DNA from: Clostridiales bacterium
GTDB lineage: Bacteria; Bacillota; Clostridia; Christensenellales; Aristaeellaceae
Assembly: GCA_022787165.1 (NCBI GenBank)
Contig: JALFVL010000004.1
Coordinates: 62,001 to 126,000 of the forward strand
Length of the DNA stretch: 64,000 bases
Direction: 5' to 3'
A program made the translations under genes and the position numbers. Shown in pieces: positions 7,696 to 16,849 of the stretch (the stretch's first letter is position 1; each line of letters opens with the position of its first letter). Below the pieces are notes generated by a model. It did not search any database, was not told the origin of the DNA, and saw nothing but the letters and a program-made list of their open reading frames with translations.

Positions 7696-7722
7696 AAAAA
7701 CGCAGAGCTCTCGCTCTGCGTT
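7696..7722 (-). terminator. Rho-independent terminator of nifS-like/thiI operon
   Basis: A perfect 8-bp stem (CGCAGAGC / GCTCTGCG) with a 4-base loop, followed on the minus strand by five Ts. It lies 25 bp after the thiI stop and separates this operon from spoIIIAA. Confidence 0.9.
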
Positions 7723-7746
7723 CATCTTATGTCGCGGCTTTGCGGT

Positions 7747-8895
7747 TTAGCCCACCTCGACGACCTCTGTTCCGTCAATCGCCGCCTGAATCAGGGCTTC
7801 GCTGTCAAGCGCCTCCTCCGCCTTGGCGATCAGCGCCTTTCGCGGATGGGTTGCCGGATGCTTCGGCGTGAAGACCGTGCAGCAGTCCTCATAGGGCAGC
7901 GAGGAGGTCTCAAACGTGCCGATTCTGACGGCCCGCTCGATGATCTCGCTCTTGTCCATGCCGATACAGGGCCGGAAGACGGGCATTGAGACGACGTCGT
8001 CCGTGCAGCCAAGCGCCTCCATTGTCTGGCTGGCAACCTGGCCGATGGATTCGCCTGTAATCAGCGCCTGCGCCCCATCGCGTTCGGCCAGAATCTGCGC
8101 GATGCGCATCATGTAGCGGCGCATGATCAGCGTCGTGTAGTTTTCCGGGCATTTCTGATGAATCTGCATCTGTATCTCGGTAAACGGCACGACGAACACG
8201 CGCATTCTGCCGCAGTATTCGGACAGCAGCCGTGCCAGATCAAGCACCTTTTCCCTCGCGCGCTCGCTGGTGTACGGGAAGGAATGGTAGTGGACGCAGC
8301 AGAGCTCGACGCCGCGCTTGGCGATCATGAAGCCCGCTACCGGGCTGTCGATGCCTCCGGAGAGCAGCAGGCATGCCTTGCCGTTGGTACCCATCGGCAT
8401 GCCCTCCACCGCCGGGAAGCGCTCAACGGAGAGATAGGCGTGATCCCGGATCTCGATCATCAGCGTGTGCTCCGGGTTGTTCACGTCAACAGTGAGCTGC
8501 GGCAGGCGCTCGAGGATGTAGCCGCCGGCCTCGCGCATGATCGCCGGGGAATCGAGCGGATAGCGCTTGTCCGAGCGGCGGGCGAGCACCTTGAAGCTGC
8601 CCGAAAATGGGCGCATCATCTCCACCGCCTGAGCGCAGATGGCCTCAAAGTCGTCCTTCTCCATCTCCACAGCCGGGCTGACCGAGTGTACGCCGAAGAC
8701 CTTCGTCACACGGCGGATGCACGTCTCCAGATCCGAAAAATCAGATACATAGATGCGTCCCTCGCTCAGCCAGACGCGCCCACCAACATCGCGGACGGCC
8801 TGCTTGATATGATCTGTGAGCTTTTTCATAAAGAACGGGCGGTTCTGCCCCTTCAAAAAGACCTCGCCGTAACGAACGAGCAGGATATCCCTCAT
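7747..8895 (-). CDS. thiI: tRNA 4-thiouridine sulfurtransferase ThiI
   Basis: A 382-residue protein: N-terminal ferredoxin-like region, THUMP domain (about residues 60-165), then the PP-loop adenylation domain with SGGIDSP at 179-185. EDCCTVFTPKHP near the C-terminus is the typical end of Gram-positive ThiI. It lacks the C-terminal rhodanese domain of the E. coli enzyme, which is usual in Firmicutes, where an adjacent cysteine desulfurase delivers sulfur. That desulfurase gene ends 3 bp upstream. It makes s4U8 in tRNA. Confidence 0.97.
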   Translation of the reverse strand: MRDILLVRYGEVFLKGQNRPFFMKKLTDHIKQAVRDVGGRVWLSEGRIYVSDFSDLETCIRRVTKVFGVHSVSPAVEMEKDDFEAICAQAVEMMRPFSGSFKVLARRSDKRYPLDSPAIMREAGGYILERLPQLTVDVNNPEHTLMIEIRDHAYLSVERFPAVEGMPMGTNGKACLLLSGGIDSPVAGFMIAKRGVELCCVHYHSFPYTSERAREKVLDLARLLSEYCGRMRVFVVPFTEIQMQIHQKCPENYTTLIMRRYMMRIAQILAERDGAQALITGESIGQVASQTMEALGCTDDVVSMPVFRPCIGMDKSEIIERAVRIGTFETSSLPYEDCCTVFTPKHPATHPRKALIAKAEEALDSEALIQAAIDGTEVVEVG

Positions 8896-8898
8896 CGT

Positions 8899-10050
8899 CT
8901 ATCTCCTCCTGTACTGCCGAAGCAGCGCAAACAGTTTCTCCATCTTCTCTGCCGCCTCGTCCATTTCCTCCGCCGTGTTGAAGAGGCCCAGGCTCACGCG
9001 GATGGTGCCGTCCGCCTGCCCGGCGGTGAGGCCCATCGCGCGCAGCGTCGCGCTGACCTTCTGCTTGTGCGAGGCGCAGGCGGAGCCCGTCGAAACAAGC
9101 ACCCCCTCGCCCTCCAGCGCGTTGCGCAGCACCTCGCCGCGCACACCGTCAAAGGACAGGCTCAGCACATGCGGCGCGCTGTCTGCCTCCATCGGCAGCG
9201 GGCCGTTGACGCGGATGCCCTCCGTCCGTGAGAGCCTCGCCCATAGCCGCGCTTTCAGCGAGCGCATTGCCTCGATCTCGGCCCGGCGCTCTGCCATCTC
9301 GCGCACCGCCTCGCCAAGGCCCAGAATTGCCGGCGAATTATAGGTGCCGGAGCGCATGCCCTTCTCCTGTCCGCCGCCCGTCATCTGCGGGGCGAGCCGC
9401 ACGCCGCTGCGGACGACCAACGCGCCCACGCCCTTCGGGCCGTGAATCTTGTGCCCGCTCAGGGCGTACAGGTCAACACCCATCCTGCCCATGTGCATCG
9501 GAACGCGCATGAAGCCCTGCACGCCGTCCACGTGGACGAGCACACCTGGATTTTTCCGTCTGGCCAACGCGCCAAGCTGCGCTACCGGTTGCACGGCGCC
9601 CGTCTCGTTGCTCACCTGCATGCAGCTGACCAGCGCCGTCTGCTCGTCGATAACCGCCTCGCAGGCATCAAGATCGACAATGCCCCTTGCGTCGATCGGC
9701 AGCACGCGCACCTCGTGCCCGAGCCTTTTCACCCGGCGCACCGTCTCCGCCACGGCGGGATGCTCGATGGCGCTGACGACAAAATTGCCCGGCTTGTGCA
9801 GCATCATCGCCGCGCCAAGCAGGGCCAGGTTGTCGCTCTCCGTGCCGCCGGAGGTGAAGATTACGCCGCTCTCCTGCACGCCAAGCTCCACGGCAATCCG
9901 CCTGCGGCAGGCGGAAATCGCCTTTTCGACCTCCACGGCCGGCCTGTACGCTGCGGAGGCATTGAAATAACTCTCCCGCATGCAGGCATCCATCGCGTCG
10001 ATCACGACGTCAAAGGGACGCGTCGTCGCGCTGTTGTCAAGATAAATCAT
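8899..10050 (-). CDS. Cysteine desulfurase, NifS/IscS-like, ThiI partner
   Basis: A 383-residue class V aminotransferase-fold enzyme. It starts MIYLDNSATTRP, has GGTESDN (PLP phosphate region), the PLP lysine in SGHKIHGPKG, and the sulfur-accepting cysteine in STGSACASHKQK. It liberates sulfur from cysteine as a persulfide. The ATG at 10050 has AAGGGG upstream. The 3-bp gap to thiI and shared terminator point to the NifZ-like desulfurase that supplies ThiI, rather than the Fe-S cluster enzyme, but the sequence cannot exclude a general role. Confidence 0.95.
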   Translation of the reverse strand: MIYLDNSATTRPFDVVIDAMDACMRESYFNASAAYRPAVEVEKAISACRRRIAVELGVQESGVIFTSGGTESDNLALLGAAMMLHKPGNFVVSAIEHPAVAETVRRVKRLGHEVRVLPIDARGIVDLDACEAVIDEQTALVSCMQVSNETGAVQPVAQLGALARRKNPGVLVHVDGVQGFMRVPMHMGRMGVDLYALSGHKIHGPKGVGALVVRSGVRLAPQMTGGGQEKGMRSGTYNSPAILGLGEAVREMAERRAEIEAMRSLKARLWARLSRTEGIRVNGPLPMEADSAPHVLSLSFDGVRGEVLRNALEGEGVLVSTGSACASHKQKVSATLRAMGLTAGQADGTIRVSLGLFNTAEEMDEAAEKMEKLFALLRQYRRR

Positions 10051-10160
10051 CTGTTTTCCCCTTTGGATGTAAGCTCCATCTGTCGGGCTGGCAAGACGCT
10101 GAAGCCCCGGGGCTTTCCGTCTCAGGCCCATTCCCCGCAAAAGAGCATAACGATAACAAG

Positions 10161-10175
10161 CCGGCATGATGCCGG
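10161..10175. repeat. 15-bp palindrome, copy 2 of an intergenic repeat
   Basis: CCGGCATGATGCCGG is the exact reverse complement of the element at 1515-1529. It lies in the 244-bp spacer between the cysteine desulfurase and the small membrane protein gene. The rest of the spacer shows only GC-rich short inverted repeats. Confidence 0.6.
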
Positions 10176-10294
10176 CCGCATCGCCGGCAAAAGCCTATAA
10201 ATCCCTCTGCCCTGCGCCCAAAGCCGACGCTTTGCGAAGGACTCTCATAACATATTTCCAGGGCGGGGATGCCGCGTTGCAGACCGCTTCGCGT

Positions 10295-10828
10295 TTATCC
10301 CTGGTAGACCCCGGCCTGAACGTAGCGCGTGATCATGCCGACCATCTCCTCGCTCGGCTCAATGATGATCATGTGCTTTCTGTTCTCTTTGACATAGTAA
10401 AAATAGAAGAGATTCCCGTCGCGGTTGAGGAACCAGTTCTTCTTTTCCACGTCCTTCATGGAAAGGAAGCGGCGGAAGCTGTCATGCGCCACATGGCCGC
10501 AGGCGGCGACGTTGGCGACGTTCATGCTTCCCAGCTCCTTGCGCCGCGCGCCGCGCAGCACCTTGGCAAAGTCGAGCGAGCCGTTGGTGAACGTGTACTC
10601 ATACTCCACCTTGAGGTTGTCCTTGAGCAGGAAGAGGAGCACGGCAGCCGCGGCGCTGAGCGCCGTGATGAGCAGCGACGAAACGCTGAAGGCGACAAAG
10701 AGCACCTGGAGCATCAGCAGCGCGTACAGGCCGAAGATCACCACGAAGATCCAGCTGATCACATAAAGAATATTCGGCAGCAGCGTGCTGCGGCTGGAGA
10801 CGATATCCTCCTTGAAATTATCCATCAT
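10295..10828 (-). CDS. Uncharacterised two-helix membrane protein (DUF6106-like)
   Basis: A 177-residue protein with two membrane segments (about residues 19-45 and 50-68) followed by a cytoplasmic domain with a PH-like look (KVEYEYTFTNGSLDFAKVL, then NLFYFYYVKENRKHMIIIEPS). The domain pattern matches small clostridial proteins annotated DUF6106; no function is known. It has its own promoter at 10897-10926 and stands alone. Two consecutive ATGs (10828 and 10825) are possible starts. Confidence 0.8.
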   Translation of the reverse strand: MMDNFKEDIVSSRSTLLPNILYVISWIFVVIFGLYALLMLQVLFVAFSVSSLLITALSAAAAVLLFLLKDNLKVEYEYTFTNGSLDFAKVLRGARRKELGSMNVANVAACGHVAHDSFRRFLSMKDVEKKNWFLNRDGNLFYFYYVKENRKHMIIIEPSEEMVGMITRYVQAGVYQG

Positions 10829-10896
10829 AACGGATTCCTCCCGTATTCGAGTTTTGCAGATTTTCCCCCGCTTTCCGGGAAAAACAGTCTCTGCTT

Positions 10897-10926
10897 ATTA
10901 TACCACCAATCCCTGCAAAAGGACAA
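10897..10926 (-). promoter_or_regulatory. Promoter for the DUF6106-like gene
   Basis: TTGTCC and an extended -10 (TGGTATAAT) are 18 bp apart on the minus strand, about 70 bp before the gene. The flanking 10930-11010 stretch is pyrimidine-rich on the plus strand. Confidence 0.55.
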
Positions 10927-11053
10927 GCTTCCCGCGCCGACTTCTTTCGTCTTCTCCCCCCTTTCTTTTCCGTTTTCTCGCAAATAGAGGATTTTCCCCT
11001 TTCCGTCACGAATAGAGATACTTTAAAGTGATTTTTGGGAGGGTTTTTCCCGC

Positions 11054-13072
11054 ATGAAATGTCCCCACTGCGGAGCCTGGAACAAGGCTTTTCTGCCCAA
11101 ATGCGAGCGCTGCGGCGCGCCGCTTGAGGGCAACGACACGCAAAAGCCCGCTTCTTGGGAAGAGGCAATGCACAAAAAGAAGCCGTCGCTCAGCGTCATC
11201 CAGTTTGAACAGGGCGAGAAGGATATCGCGGCCCAGCCGCCGCACAGCGACGTATACGATCCGGAGGCGGTTGACCGCGCCGAGCTGACCGACGAGCTGG
11301 AGGCGCTGCAAAAGCGCCGCGATGAGGGCCGCCGGCGCATCGATCAGATGAAGGATCAGGCCGAGCGCGTTCGCCGCTCCATCCGCGAGGCGGAGATCAT
11401 CCGGCCCGTACCTGAGCCCGGCGACATCCCCGCCAGCTACGCCGGGGACAGCGCCGCCATTCGCCGCCGCCAGCAGCAGCGTCAGGAGGCCTACACCACA
11501 GATGGGCAGGAGGGCGCAGAGGGAGGCTCTGGCGGGCAGGCGGAGTACGGCTATTTTGGCGATCCCGCGTATGAGCGCCCGCTGGCCTATGTCGATGACA
11601 AGGACGCACCGGTCTTCTACGATGGCTATACGCCCGATTCCGGCGACCAGGGCGCGCTAACGGACGAAGAATATATGCCCCGTCGAATTCAGACGCGCGC
11701 CGCGCGCGAGGAAGCCCGGGAAAGCTTCAACCCTGAGCATCGCAAGAAAAACCGGATGACGCGCCTGCTCCTGCGGCTTGCGCTGATCCTCCTTTGCTGC
11801 GCAGCCTTTGCCGTGGGCGGCGTCTTTTTCGCCCGCCACTTCGTCATCACCCAGGGCATGCAGCTGCGTCAGGACAACGAAACCCGCATCGAGTTGACCG
11901 AGACGGAGGTGGACGGCCATCCCGCCCACACGCTGACCATCTACGGCAAGGAGAATGCGACCATTTACCTGCGGGAGACGCAGACCTCCTACGTCATCGC
12001 CGACGGCAAGGTCTCCGTCACCATTCCCGACTACATGTGGTACGACACCGAGTCCTCCACCTATGCCGTCGCGGCCGAGACCGACACGATGGACGTCACC
12101 ATCTCCCCGTATATCCGCTATTCGCAGGAGGGCGACCAGTTTGCGCTGGAGCCTGTGACCTTCACCATCGACGTGCCGCTCTCTCCCATCCGCCTGATCA
12201 ATCCCTCGACGGTGCGCGCTGAGGTTGGCGTCTCGATCTTCGAGGTGCGCATCAATGTCGAGCTCGGCTCCACCGTCATCATCGACGGCACCGATGTCTC
12301 CACGCTCATCCGCACGGAGACCGGAAACGTCTCCAAGAACGTGCAGGTTCTCCCTGTCGGCGACAACACGATTTCCATCTCCGTCAAGAGCAAATACTGC
12401 CGCGAAAACAAGATGGAGGTCACGCTCTGCCGCGCGGCGCAGGAAATCCCGCTCGAGCTCAACGCGACGGCGCTCACCGAGTGGAACTATGAGCCCATCA
12501 GTGAGGAAGCCTACACGACCGCCGACCTCGAAACCCGCGCGGGCATGAACATTCCCACCCTGAGCGGCACGACGCTCCCCGGCGCCGTCATCACTGTCGA
12601 ATTCCCGCACTGGGGCCTTGAGCAGGACTTCACGACAGGCGATTTCAGCTTCCATCCACTCTTCTCCGCGCTGGGCAACAACGACGTCATCATCCGTTCC
12701 TCTTATGAGGGCATGACGGATTCCGTCATCACGCATACGGTCTACTACATGCCCAACGCGGACGTCTACACCCGCAAGGCCTGGGATCTCGATTCCCAGT
12801 ACACCGACCTGCTCAACTACATTGCCATGCGCAAGGGCACCATCTACGTCGGCACGGGCACCGTCACCAGCATCATCAGCACCTCGCCGCAGATGGCCAT
12901 CATGGACATCGGCACCGGCGGCATCGAAAAGCTGGTCATGATCGAGAACAGCTCCAAGACCACCTGGTCGCTCAACACCCGCTACCGGATCTACGGCGAG
13001 GCCTACGGTCTGTATGACACGATGCCGCGCCTGACCGTCCGCTATACCTACCTGCTCGAAGAAGGGCAATGA
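11054..13072 (+). CDS. Membrane-anchored zinc-ribbon protein with extracytoplasmic beta domains
   Basis: A 672-residue protein of unknown function. Residues 3-20 are a treble-clef/zinc-ribbon (CPHC...CERC, i.e. C3, C6, C17, C20). Residues about 71-116 predict a charged coiled coil, residues 117-230 are disordered and Gly/Asp/Tyr-rich, and one membrane helix spans about 237-260 after a basic KKNR. The outer 410 residues are Thr/Val-rich beta structure resembling Ig-like or bacterial cohesion domains. The topology is cytoplasmic N-terminus and outside C-terminus. GGGAGGG precedes the ATG. It is followed 35 bp later by a sugar kinase in the same direction. Confidence 0.85.
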   Translation: MKCPHCGAWNKAFLPKCERCGAPLEGNDTQKPASWEEAMHKKKPSLSVIQFEQGEKDIAAQPPHSDVYDPEAVDRAELTDELEALQKRRDEGRRRIDQMKDQAERVRRSIREAEIIRPVPEPGDIPASYAGDSAAIRRRQQQRQEAYTTDGQEGAEGGSGGQAEYGYFGDPAYERPLAYVDDKDAPVFYDGYTPDSGDQGALTDEEYMPRRIQTRAAREEARESFNPEHRKKNRMTRLLLRLALILLCCAAFAVGGVFFARHFVITQGMQLRQDNETRIELTETEVDGHPAHTLTIYGKENATIYLRETQTSYVIADGKVSVTIPDYMWYDTESSTYAVAAETDTMDVTISPYIRYSQEGDQFALEPVTFTIDVPLSPIRLINPSTVRAEVGVSIFEVRINVELGSTVIIDGTDVSTLIRTETGNVSKNVQVLPVGDNTISISVKSKYCRENKMEVTLCRAAQEIPLELNATALTEWNYEPISEEAYTTADLETRAGMNIPTLSGTTLPGAVITVEFPHWGLEQDFTTGDFSFHPLFSALGNNDVIIRSSYEGMTDSVITHTVYYMPNADVYTRKAWDLDSQYTDLLNYIAMRKGTIYVGTGTVTSIISTSPQMAIMDIGTGGIEKLVMIENSSKTTWSLNTRYRIYGEAYGLYDTMPRLTVRYTYLLEEGQ

Positions 13073-13107
13073 TTCCTCAAAGCCTTGTTCCCGAGGGAGA
13101 AATGACC

Positions 13108-14034
13108 ATGATTACCGTCGTCGGACTGACCCCCTGCCTGGACAGAACGCTTCGCCTCGAGCGTCTCGCAGTCGGCGGAACCAACCGTCCGCTGCGCTGC
13201 GATGACGCTGCCGGCGGCAAGGGGCTCAACGTCAGCCTGCTGCTCAAGGCGCTCGGCTGCGCCGTTCATCTGATCACCCCGTCCTTCGCCAGCGGCATGG
13301 AGCCCGTGCTCAAGGCGCTTGAGGAAGCGGATGTGCCCTGCAGCGCCATCCCCGTGCCGGGCGCGCTGCGCGTCAACATGAAGCTGATGGACCTCTCCGC
13401 CTCCACTGTCACAGAGATCAACATGCCCTCCGTCCTTGGTAGCGCTCAGGCGCCGCAGGCCTTTCTTGACGCCATCGCCGCGCAGGCGAGGACAAGCAGC
13501 TGGCTCGTGCTGACCGGCAGCCTTCCCCGGGACTTCCCGCCGGACTTTTACGCCCGGGCTATTGCCGCCGCGCGCGCGGAGGCGCCTGCCTGCCGCATCC
13601 TGCTGGATACCGAGGGCGAGCCTCTCCGCCTTGGCCTCGCCGGGAAACCGGACATGATCAAGCCCAACCGCCACGAGCTTGAGCTGCTTTGCGGCCATCC
13701 TCTTCCGACGAGAGCGGACATTGCCGGTGAGGCCATCCGGCTCATTCGCGATGGCGTGGGCATTGTGCTCGTCTCGATGGATGTCGAGGGCTCGCTGCTG
13801 GCATCGGGCAACGAGCTGCTGTGCGCCGAAGCGGTGCCCGTGCACGTCTTCACGACGGTCGGCGCGGGGGATTCGCTCGTCGCCGGCTGCCTGAGCGTCC
13901 TGGATGCACAGCCGCAGGCTCTTGAAGCGGCGCTGCGCACGGGCGTCGCCTGTGCCACGGCGCATGTCGCCGGCCACGGCGCGCAGACAGACGTTTACCT
14001 GCCGCGCATCCGGATCCGCTCCGGGCTTGAGTGA
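13108..14034 (+). CDS. PfkB family 1-phosphofructokinase/tagatose-6-phosphate kinase-like sugar kinase
   Basis: A 308-residue ribokinase-fold kinase. DDAAGGKGLNVS is the PfkB substrate/signature-1 region, and VGAGDSLVAG is signature 2 with the catalytic Asp. LTGSLPRDFP and KPNRHELELL support the 1-phosphofructokinase/LacC branch. The ATG at 13108 is chosen because GAGGGAG lies 8 bp before it; ATGs at 13069 and 13102 are poorer. No PTS gene is nearby, so the substrate (fructose-1-P, tagatose-6-P or another) is open. Confidence 0.88.
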   Translation: MITVVGLTPCLDRTLRLERLAVGGTNRPLRCDDAAGGKGLNVSLLLKALGCAVHLITPSFASGMEPVLKALEEADVPCSAIPVPGALRVNMKLMDLSASTVTEINMPSVLGSAQAPQAFLDAIAAQARTSSWLVLTGSLPRDFPPDFYARAIAAARAEAPACRILLDTEGEPLRLGLAGKPDMIKPNRHELELLCGHPLPTRADIAGEAIRLIRDGVGIVLVSMDVEGSLLASGNELLCAEAVPVHVFTTVGAGDSLVAGCLSVLDAQPQALEAALRTGVACATAHVAGHGAQTDVYLPRIRIRSGLE

Positions 14035-14124
14035 GCAGCCTGCCCGAAGCCTATCCGAAAAAGCCTTTGCTGTTGATTTTACACGTAGTGAGCGGCCCGC
14101 CCCTTCAAGCCTCCCTGCCCTCAG

Positions 14125-14177
14125 CAAAAGCCGTCCCTGGTGCCTGCACTTCTGCGCGGCGCCGGGGACGGCTTTTG
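14125..14177. terminator. Bidirectional terminator between sugar kinase and metal-resistance operon
   Basis: A long hairpin with arms AAAAGCCGTCCC and GGGGACGGCTTTT around a GGTGCC...GGCGCC inner stem. A-run and T-run on opposite sides allow use by both convergent transcripts. Confidence 0.85.
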
Positions 14178-14207
14178 TGATGAATGAAGATGCCCGGGGC
14201 GGCGACG

Positions 14208-14573
14208 TTATTCCTCGATGTGCTCCTGCCCCTGCGCAATGATGGTGCGGACATGCTCGTCCGCCAGCGAATAAAAGATCGATTTCCCTTCGCGGCGGCT
14301 CTTCACCAGCCGGTTCTGCTTGAGAATTCGAAGCTGATGTGAAATAGCCGACTGCGTCATTCCAAGCGCCTGCGCCAAATCGCAGACACAGACCTCGGCC
14401 TCAAAGAGCACAAACAGAATGCGGATCCTCGTCGAATCGCCGAAGACCTTGAACAGCTCCGCCAGATCATAGAGCTCCGTCTCCTCCGGCATCGTCTCTC
14501 GCACGCGCTTGAGCAGCTCCTCGTGTATCTCCTGCGCCTCACAGCAATCCACATTGATTTCAAATCCAGCCAT
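14208..14573 (-). CDS. ArsR/SmtB-family metal-responsive repressor, CadC-like
   Basis: A 121-residue winged-helix repressor. Both CadC-type metal sites are visible: the alpha3N-like site with Cys10/Cys11 and Cys62-x-Cys64 (EVCVCDLA), and the alpha5 site with Asp105, His107, His118 and Glu121 in the same 11- and 3-residue spacing as CadC/SmtB. MTQSAISHQLRIL is the recognition helix. It lies last in the HMA - P-type ATPase operon and very likely represses it through the palindromes at 16817-16849, releasing DNA when Zn, Cd or Pb binds. Confidence 0.95.
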   Translation of the reverse strand: MAGFEINVDCCEAQEIHEELLKRVRETMPEETELYDLAELFKVFGDSTRIRILFVLFEAEVCVCDLAQALGMTQSAISHQLRILKQNRLVKSRREGKSIFYSLADEHVRTIIAQGQEHIEE

Positions 14574-14591
14574 GGACTTCCCCCCGTTTGA

Positions 14592-16457
14592 TCACAGCTT
14601 TTTGACGAACAGCGCCCGTATGGCGTTGAGCACGGCCAGCACCATCACGCCCACGTCCGCGAAGATCGCGACCCACATGTTCGCAATGCCCAGCGCGCCC
14701 AGGATCAGGCAGATCACCTTGATGCCAATCGCGAAGACGATGTTTTCATAGACGATGCGCATGCACCTGCGCGCAATCCGAATGGCCTTGACGATCTTGA
14801 GCGGATCGTCGTCCATCAGCACCACGTCGGCCGCCTCGATCGCGGCGTCGGAGCCCAACGCGCCCATTGCGATGCCAATATCGGCACGGGAGAGCACAGG
14901 CGCATCATTGATGCCGTCGCCGACGAAGGCCAGCTTCTCCTTCGGGCCCTTCTGCGCAAGCAGCTCCTCCACCTTGCTGACCTTGTCTCCGGGGAGCAGC
15001 TCGCTGTAGGCTTCGCCAATGCCCAGCTCCCGGGCGACATGGCGCGCGGCCTTCTCCGCGTCGCCGGTCAGCATGACAATCCTGCGCACGCCGCTGTCAG
15101 CCAGGCGCGCGACGGCCTGCTTTGCGTTCGGCTTGGGCTTGTCCGAAATCAGGATATGGCCCGCATAGGCGCCATCCACGGCGACGTGGACGATCGTTCC
15201 CTCGTGGCCGCAGGGCACAAACGAAATCCCCTGCTGGCGCATCAGCTTGTCGTTGCCCACGGCAACCCTTACGCCGTCGATGATCGCGGTCACGCCGCCG
15301 CCGCTGACCTCCTGCACTTCGCTCACGCGGCCCGCGTCGATCTCCCGCCCATATGCCTCACGCAGGCTCCGGCTGATCGGATGGGTCGAGTAGCTTTCCG
15401 CAAGCGCGGCATACTCGATGACCCGCTCGCGCGGCATGGTGTTATGATGGACGCCGATGACCTCGAAGACGCCGCAGGTCAGCGTGCCCGTCTTGTCAAA
15501 GACGACGAGCTTCGTCCCTGCAAGCGCTTCCAGATAGTTGGAGCCCTTGATCAGCACGCCTGCATTGCTTGCCCCGCCCAAACCCGCGAAAAAGCTCAGC
15601 GGGATGCTGATCACCAACGCGCAGGGGCAGCTGATGACCAGGAAGGTCAGCGCGCGGTAAACCCAATCGCCCCACAGGGGTGAAAGCCCCATCATCAGCC
15701 GCACAAGCGGCGGCAGCACGGCCAGCGCCAGCGCGCTGAAGCAGACCGCGGGCGTATATACGCGAGCAAAGCGCGAGATGAACGCCTCTGAGCGCGACTT
15801 CTTGGAGCTCGAGTTTTCGACAAGGTCGAGGATTTTGGAGACCGTCGATTCCCCGAATTCCTTCGTCGTGCGGATGCGCAGCACGCCGGACATGTCGATG
15901 CAGCCGCTGACGACCTCGTCCCCGCAGACGACGTCCCGAGGCAGGCTCTCGCCCGTCAGCGCGCTCGTGTTGAGCGTCGCCGCACCCTCGAGGATCACGC
16001 CGTCGATGGGCACCTTCTCACCCGGCTTGACGACGATCACGCTGCCGATTGCAACCTCGTCCGGATCGACGCGCTCCAGCGCCCCGTCCCGCTCGAGGTT
16101 CGCATAGTCCGGCCGGATATCCATCAGATCACTGATGCTCCGCCGGCTTTTGCCCACGGCGTAGCTCTGGAACAGCTCTCCAATCTGGTAAAACAGCATG
16201 ACGGCAACGCCCTCGACGTAATCGCCCAGCGCAATCGCGCCGATGGTCGCGACCGCCATCAGGAAATTTTCATCAAAGACCTGCCTGTTGCGCACACCCT
16301 TGATCGCATCGAGCAGGATATCATAGCCCACGATCAGATACGGCGCCATGTACAGCGCAAACCGAAGCACGCCCGTGGACGGAATCATCCGCAGCAGCAC
16401 GACGAGCGCCGCCGCCGCCAGAATGCGGGCAAGCATTTTCTTTTGCTTTTTATTCAT
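14592..16457 (-). CDS. Heavy-metal P1B-type ATPase (Zn2+/Cd2+/Pb2+ exporter)
   Basis: A 621-residue ATPase with TGES at 168-171, the membrane CPC metal motif at 277-279, the phosphorylated Asp in DKTGTLT (321-327), and GDGINDAPVL near the end. The last helices carry ADVGVMVLAVLNAIRAL, whose Asp marks the Zn/Cd/Pb subgroup. There is no N-terminal metal-binding domain; that domain is encoded separately by the gene just upstream. ATG 16457 is preferred over 16466 for its spacing to GAAAGAGG. It pumps toxic divalent metal out of the cytoplasm. Confidence 0.96.
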   Translation of the reverse strand: MNKKQKKMLARILAAAALVVLLRMIPSTGVLRFALYMAPYLIVGYDILLDAIKGVRNRQVFDENFLMAVATIGAIALGDYVEGVAVMLFYQIGELFQSYAVGKSRRSISDLMDIRPDYANLERDGALERVDPDEVAIGSVIVVKPGEKVPIDGVILEGAATLNTSALTGESLPRDVVCGDEVVSGCIDMSGVLRIRTTKEFGESTVSKILDLVENSSSKKSRSEAFISRFARVYTPAVCFSALALAVLPPLVRLMMGLSPLWGDWVYRALTFLVISCPCALVISIPLSFFAGLGGASNAGVLIKGSNYLEALAGTKLVVFDKTGTLTCGVFEVIGVHHNTMPRERVIEYAALAESYSTHPISRSLREAYGREIDAGRVSEVQEVSGGGVTAIIDGVRVAVGNDKLMRQQGISFVPCGHEGTIVHVAVDGAYAGHILISDKPKPNAKQAVARLADSGVRRIVMLTGDAEKAARHVARELGIGEAYSELLPGDKVSKVEELLAQKGPKEKLAFVGDGINDAPVLSRADIGIAMGALGSDAAIEAADVVLMDDDPLKIVKAIRIARRCMRIVYENIVFAIGIKVICLILGALGIANMWVAIFADVGVMVLAVLNAIRALFVKKL

Positions 16458-16571
16458 GGCAAACATCCTCTTTCCCCATCTGTGCCCCCGGAACAGCCCG
16501 TCCCCGAAGCGTTGTTGCAAAGGCGGCCCCGCCGGCATGCCCCCACCCGGCGAGGAACCCGCTTTTCTGCT

Positions 16572-16790
16572 TTACAGCTCGATCTCGAAATCGTCGTCGA
16601 TGCGCTTGCAGTTGGTTTTAACCTGCTGCATGACGGCCTTGGGGTCTGCCCCCTCCTCAAACTCGACAATCATTTTGAGCGCCATGAAGTTGACCACCGC
16701 TCTCTTGACGCCCTCCGTCTTCTGAGCGGTCTGCTCCATCTTGTTGGCGCAGTTCGCGCAGTCCACTTCGATCTTATAGGTTTTTTTCAT
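16572..16790 (-). CDS. Heavy-metal-associated (HMA) domain protein
   Basis: A 72-residue ferredoxin-fold HMA domain. The metal site is DCANCANKM (Cys11, Cys14), followed by GVKRAVVNFMALKMIVEF typical of the fold, and an acidic C-terminus. ATG 16790 has AAAGGGG at good spacing. It is the first gene of the operon and probably acts as the detached N-terminal domain or metallochaperone of the ATPase, which has none of its own. Confidence 0.92.
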   Translation of the reverse strand: MKKTYKIEVDCANCANKMEQTAQKTEGVKRAVVNFMALKMIVEFEEGADPKAVMQQVKTNCKRIDDDFEIEL

Positions 16791-16816
16791 GAGTCTGTTC
16801 CCCTTTCTCGATTTAT

Positions 16817-16849
16817 CATTTGAACATTCATTCAAATGTTTGATTGAAT
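16817..16849. promoter_or_regulatory. Overlapping palindromic operators, probable CadC-like repressor site
   Basis: Two overlapping inverted repeats cover the start of transcription. One (16817-16838) has 8-bp arms CATTTGAA / TTCAAATG around 6 bp. The other (16826-16849) has 11-bp arms (ATTCATTCAAA / TTTGATTGAAT, one mismatch) around TG, the 12-2-12-like form of ArsR/SmtB operators. The outer palindrome touches the -10 box. Confidence 0.75.

Noticed and set aside
7663-7745. Possible sigma-E promoter for spoIIIAA
   Set aside because: Only about 40 bp lie between the thiI terminator and the start; ACATAAGAT-like bases are present but no convincing -35/-10 pair could be found.
11657-13069. A 470-residue minus-strand frame opposite the zinc-ribbon protein
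   Set aside because: Asp/Gly/His/Val-rich shadow without start signals; the plus-strand frame has a zinc ribbon, membrane helix and ribosome site.
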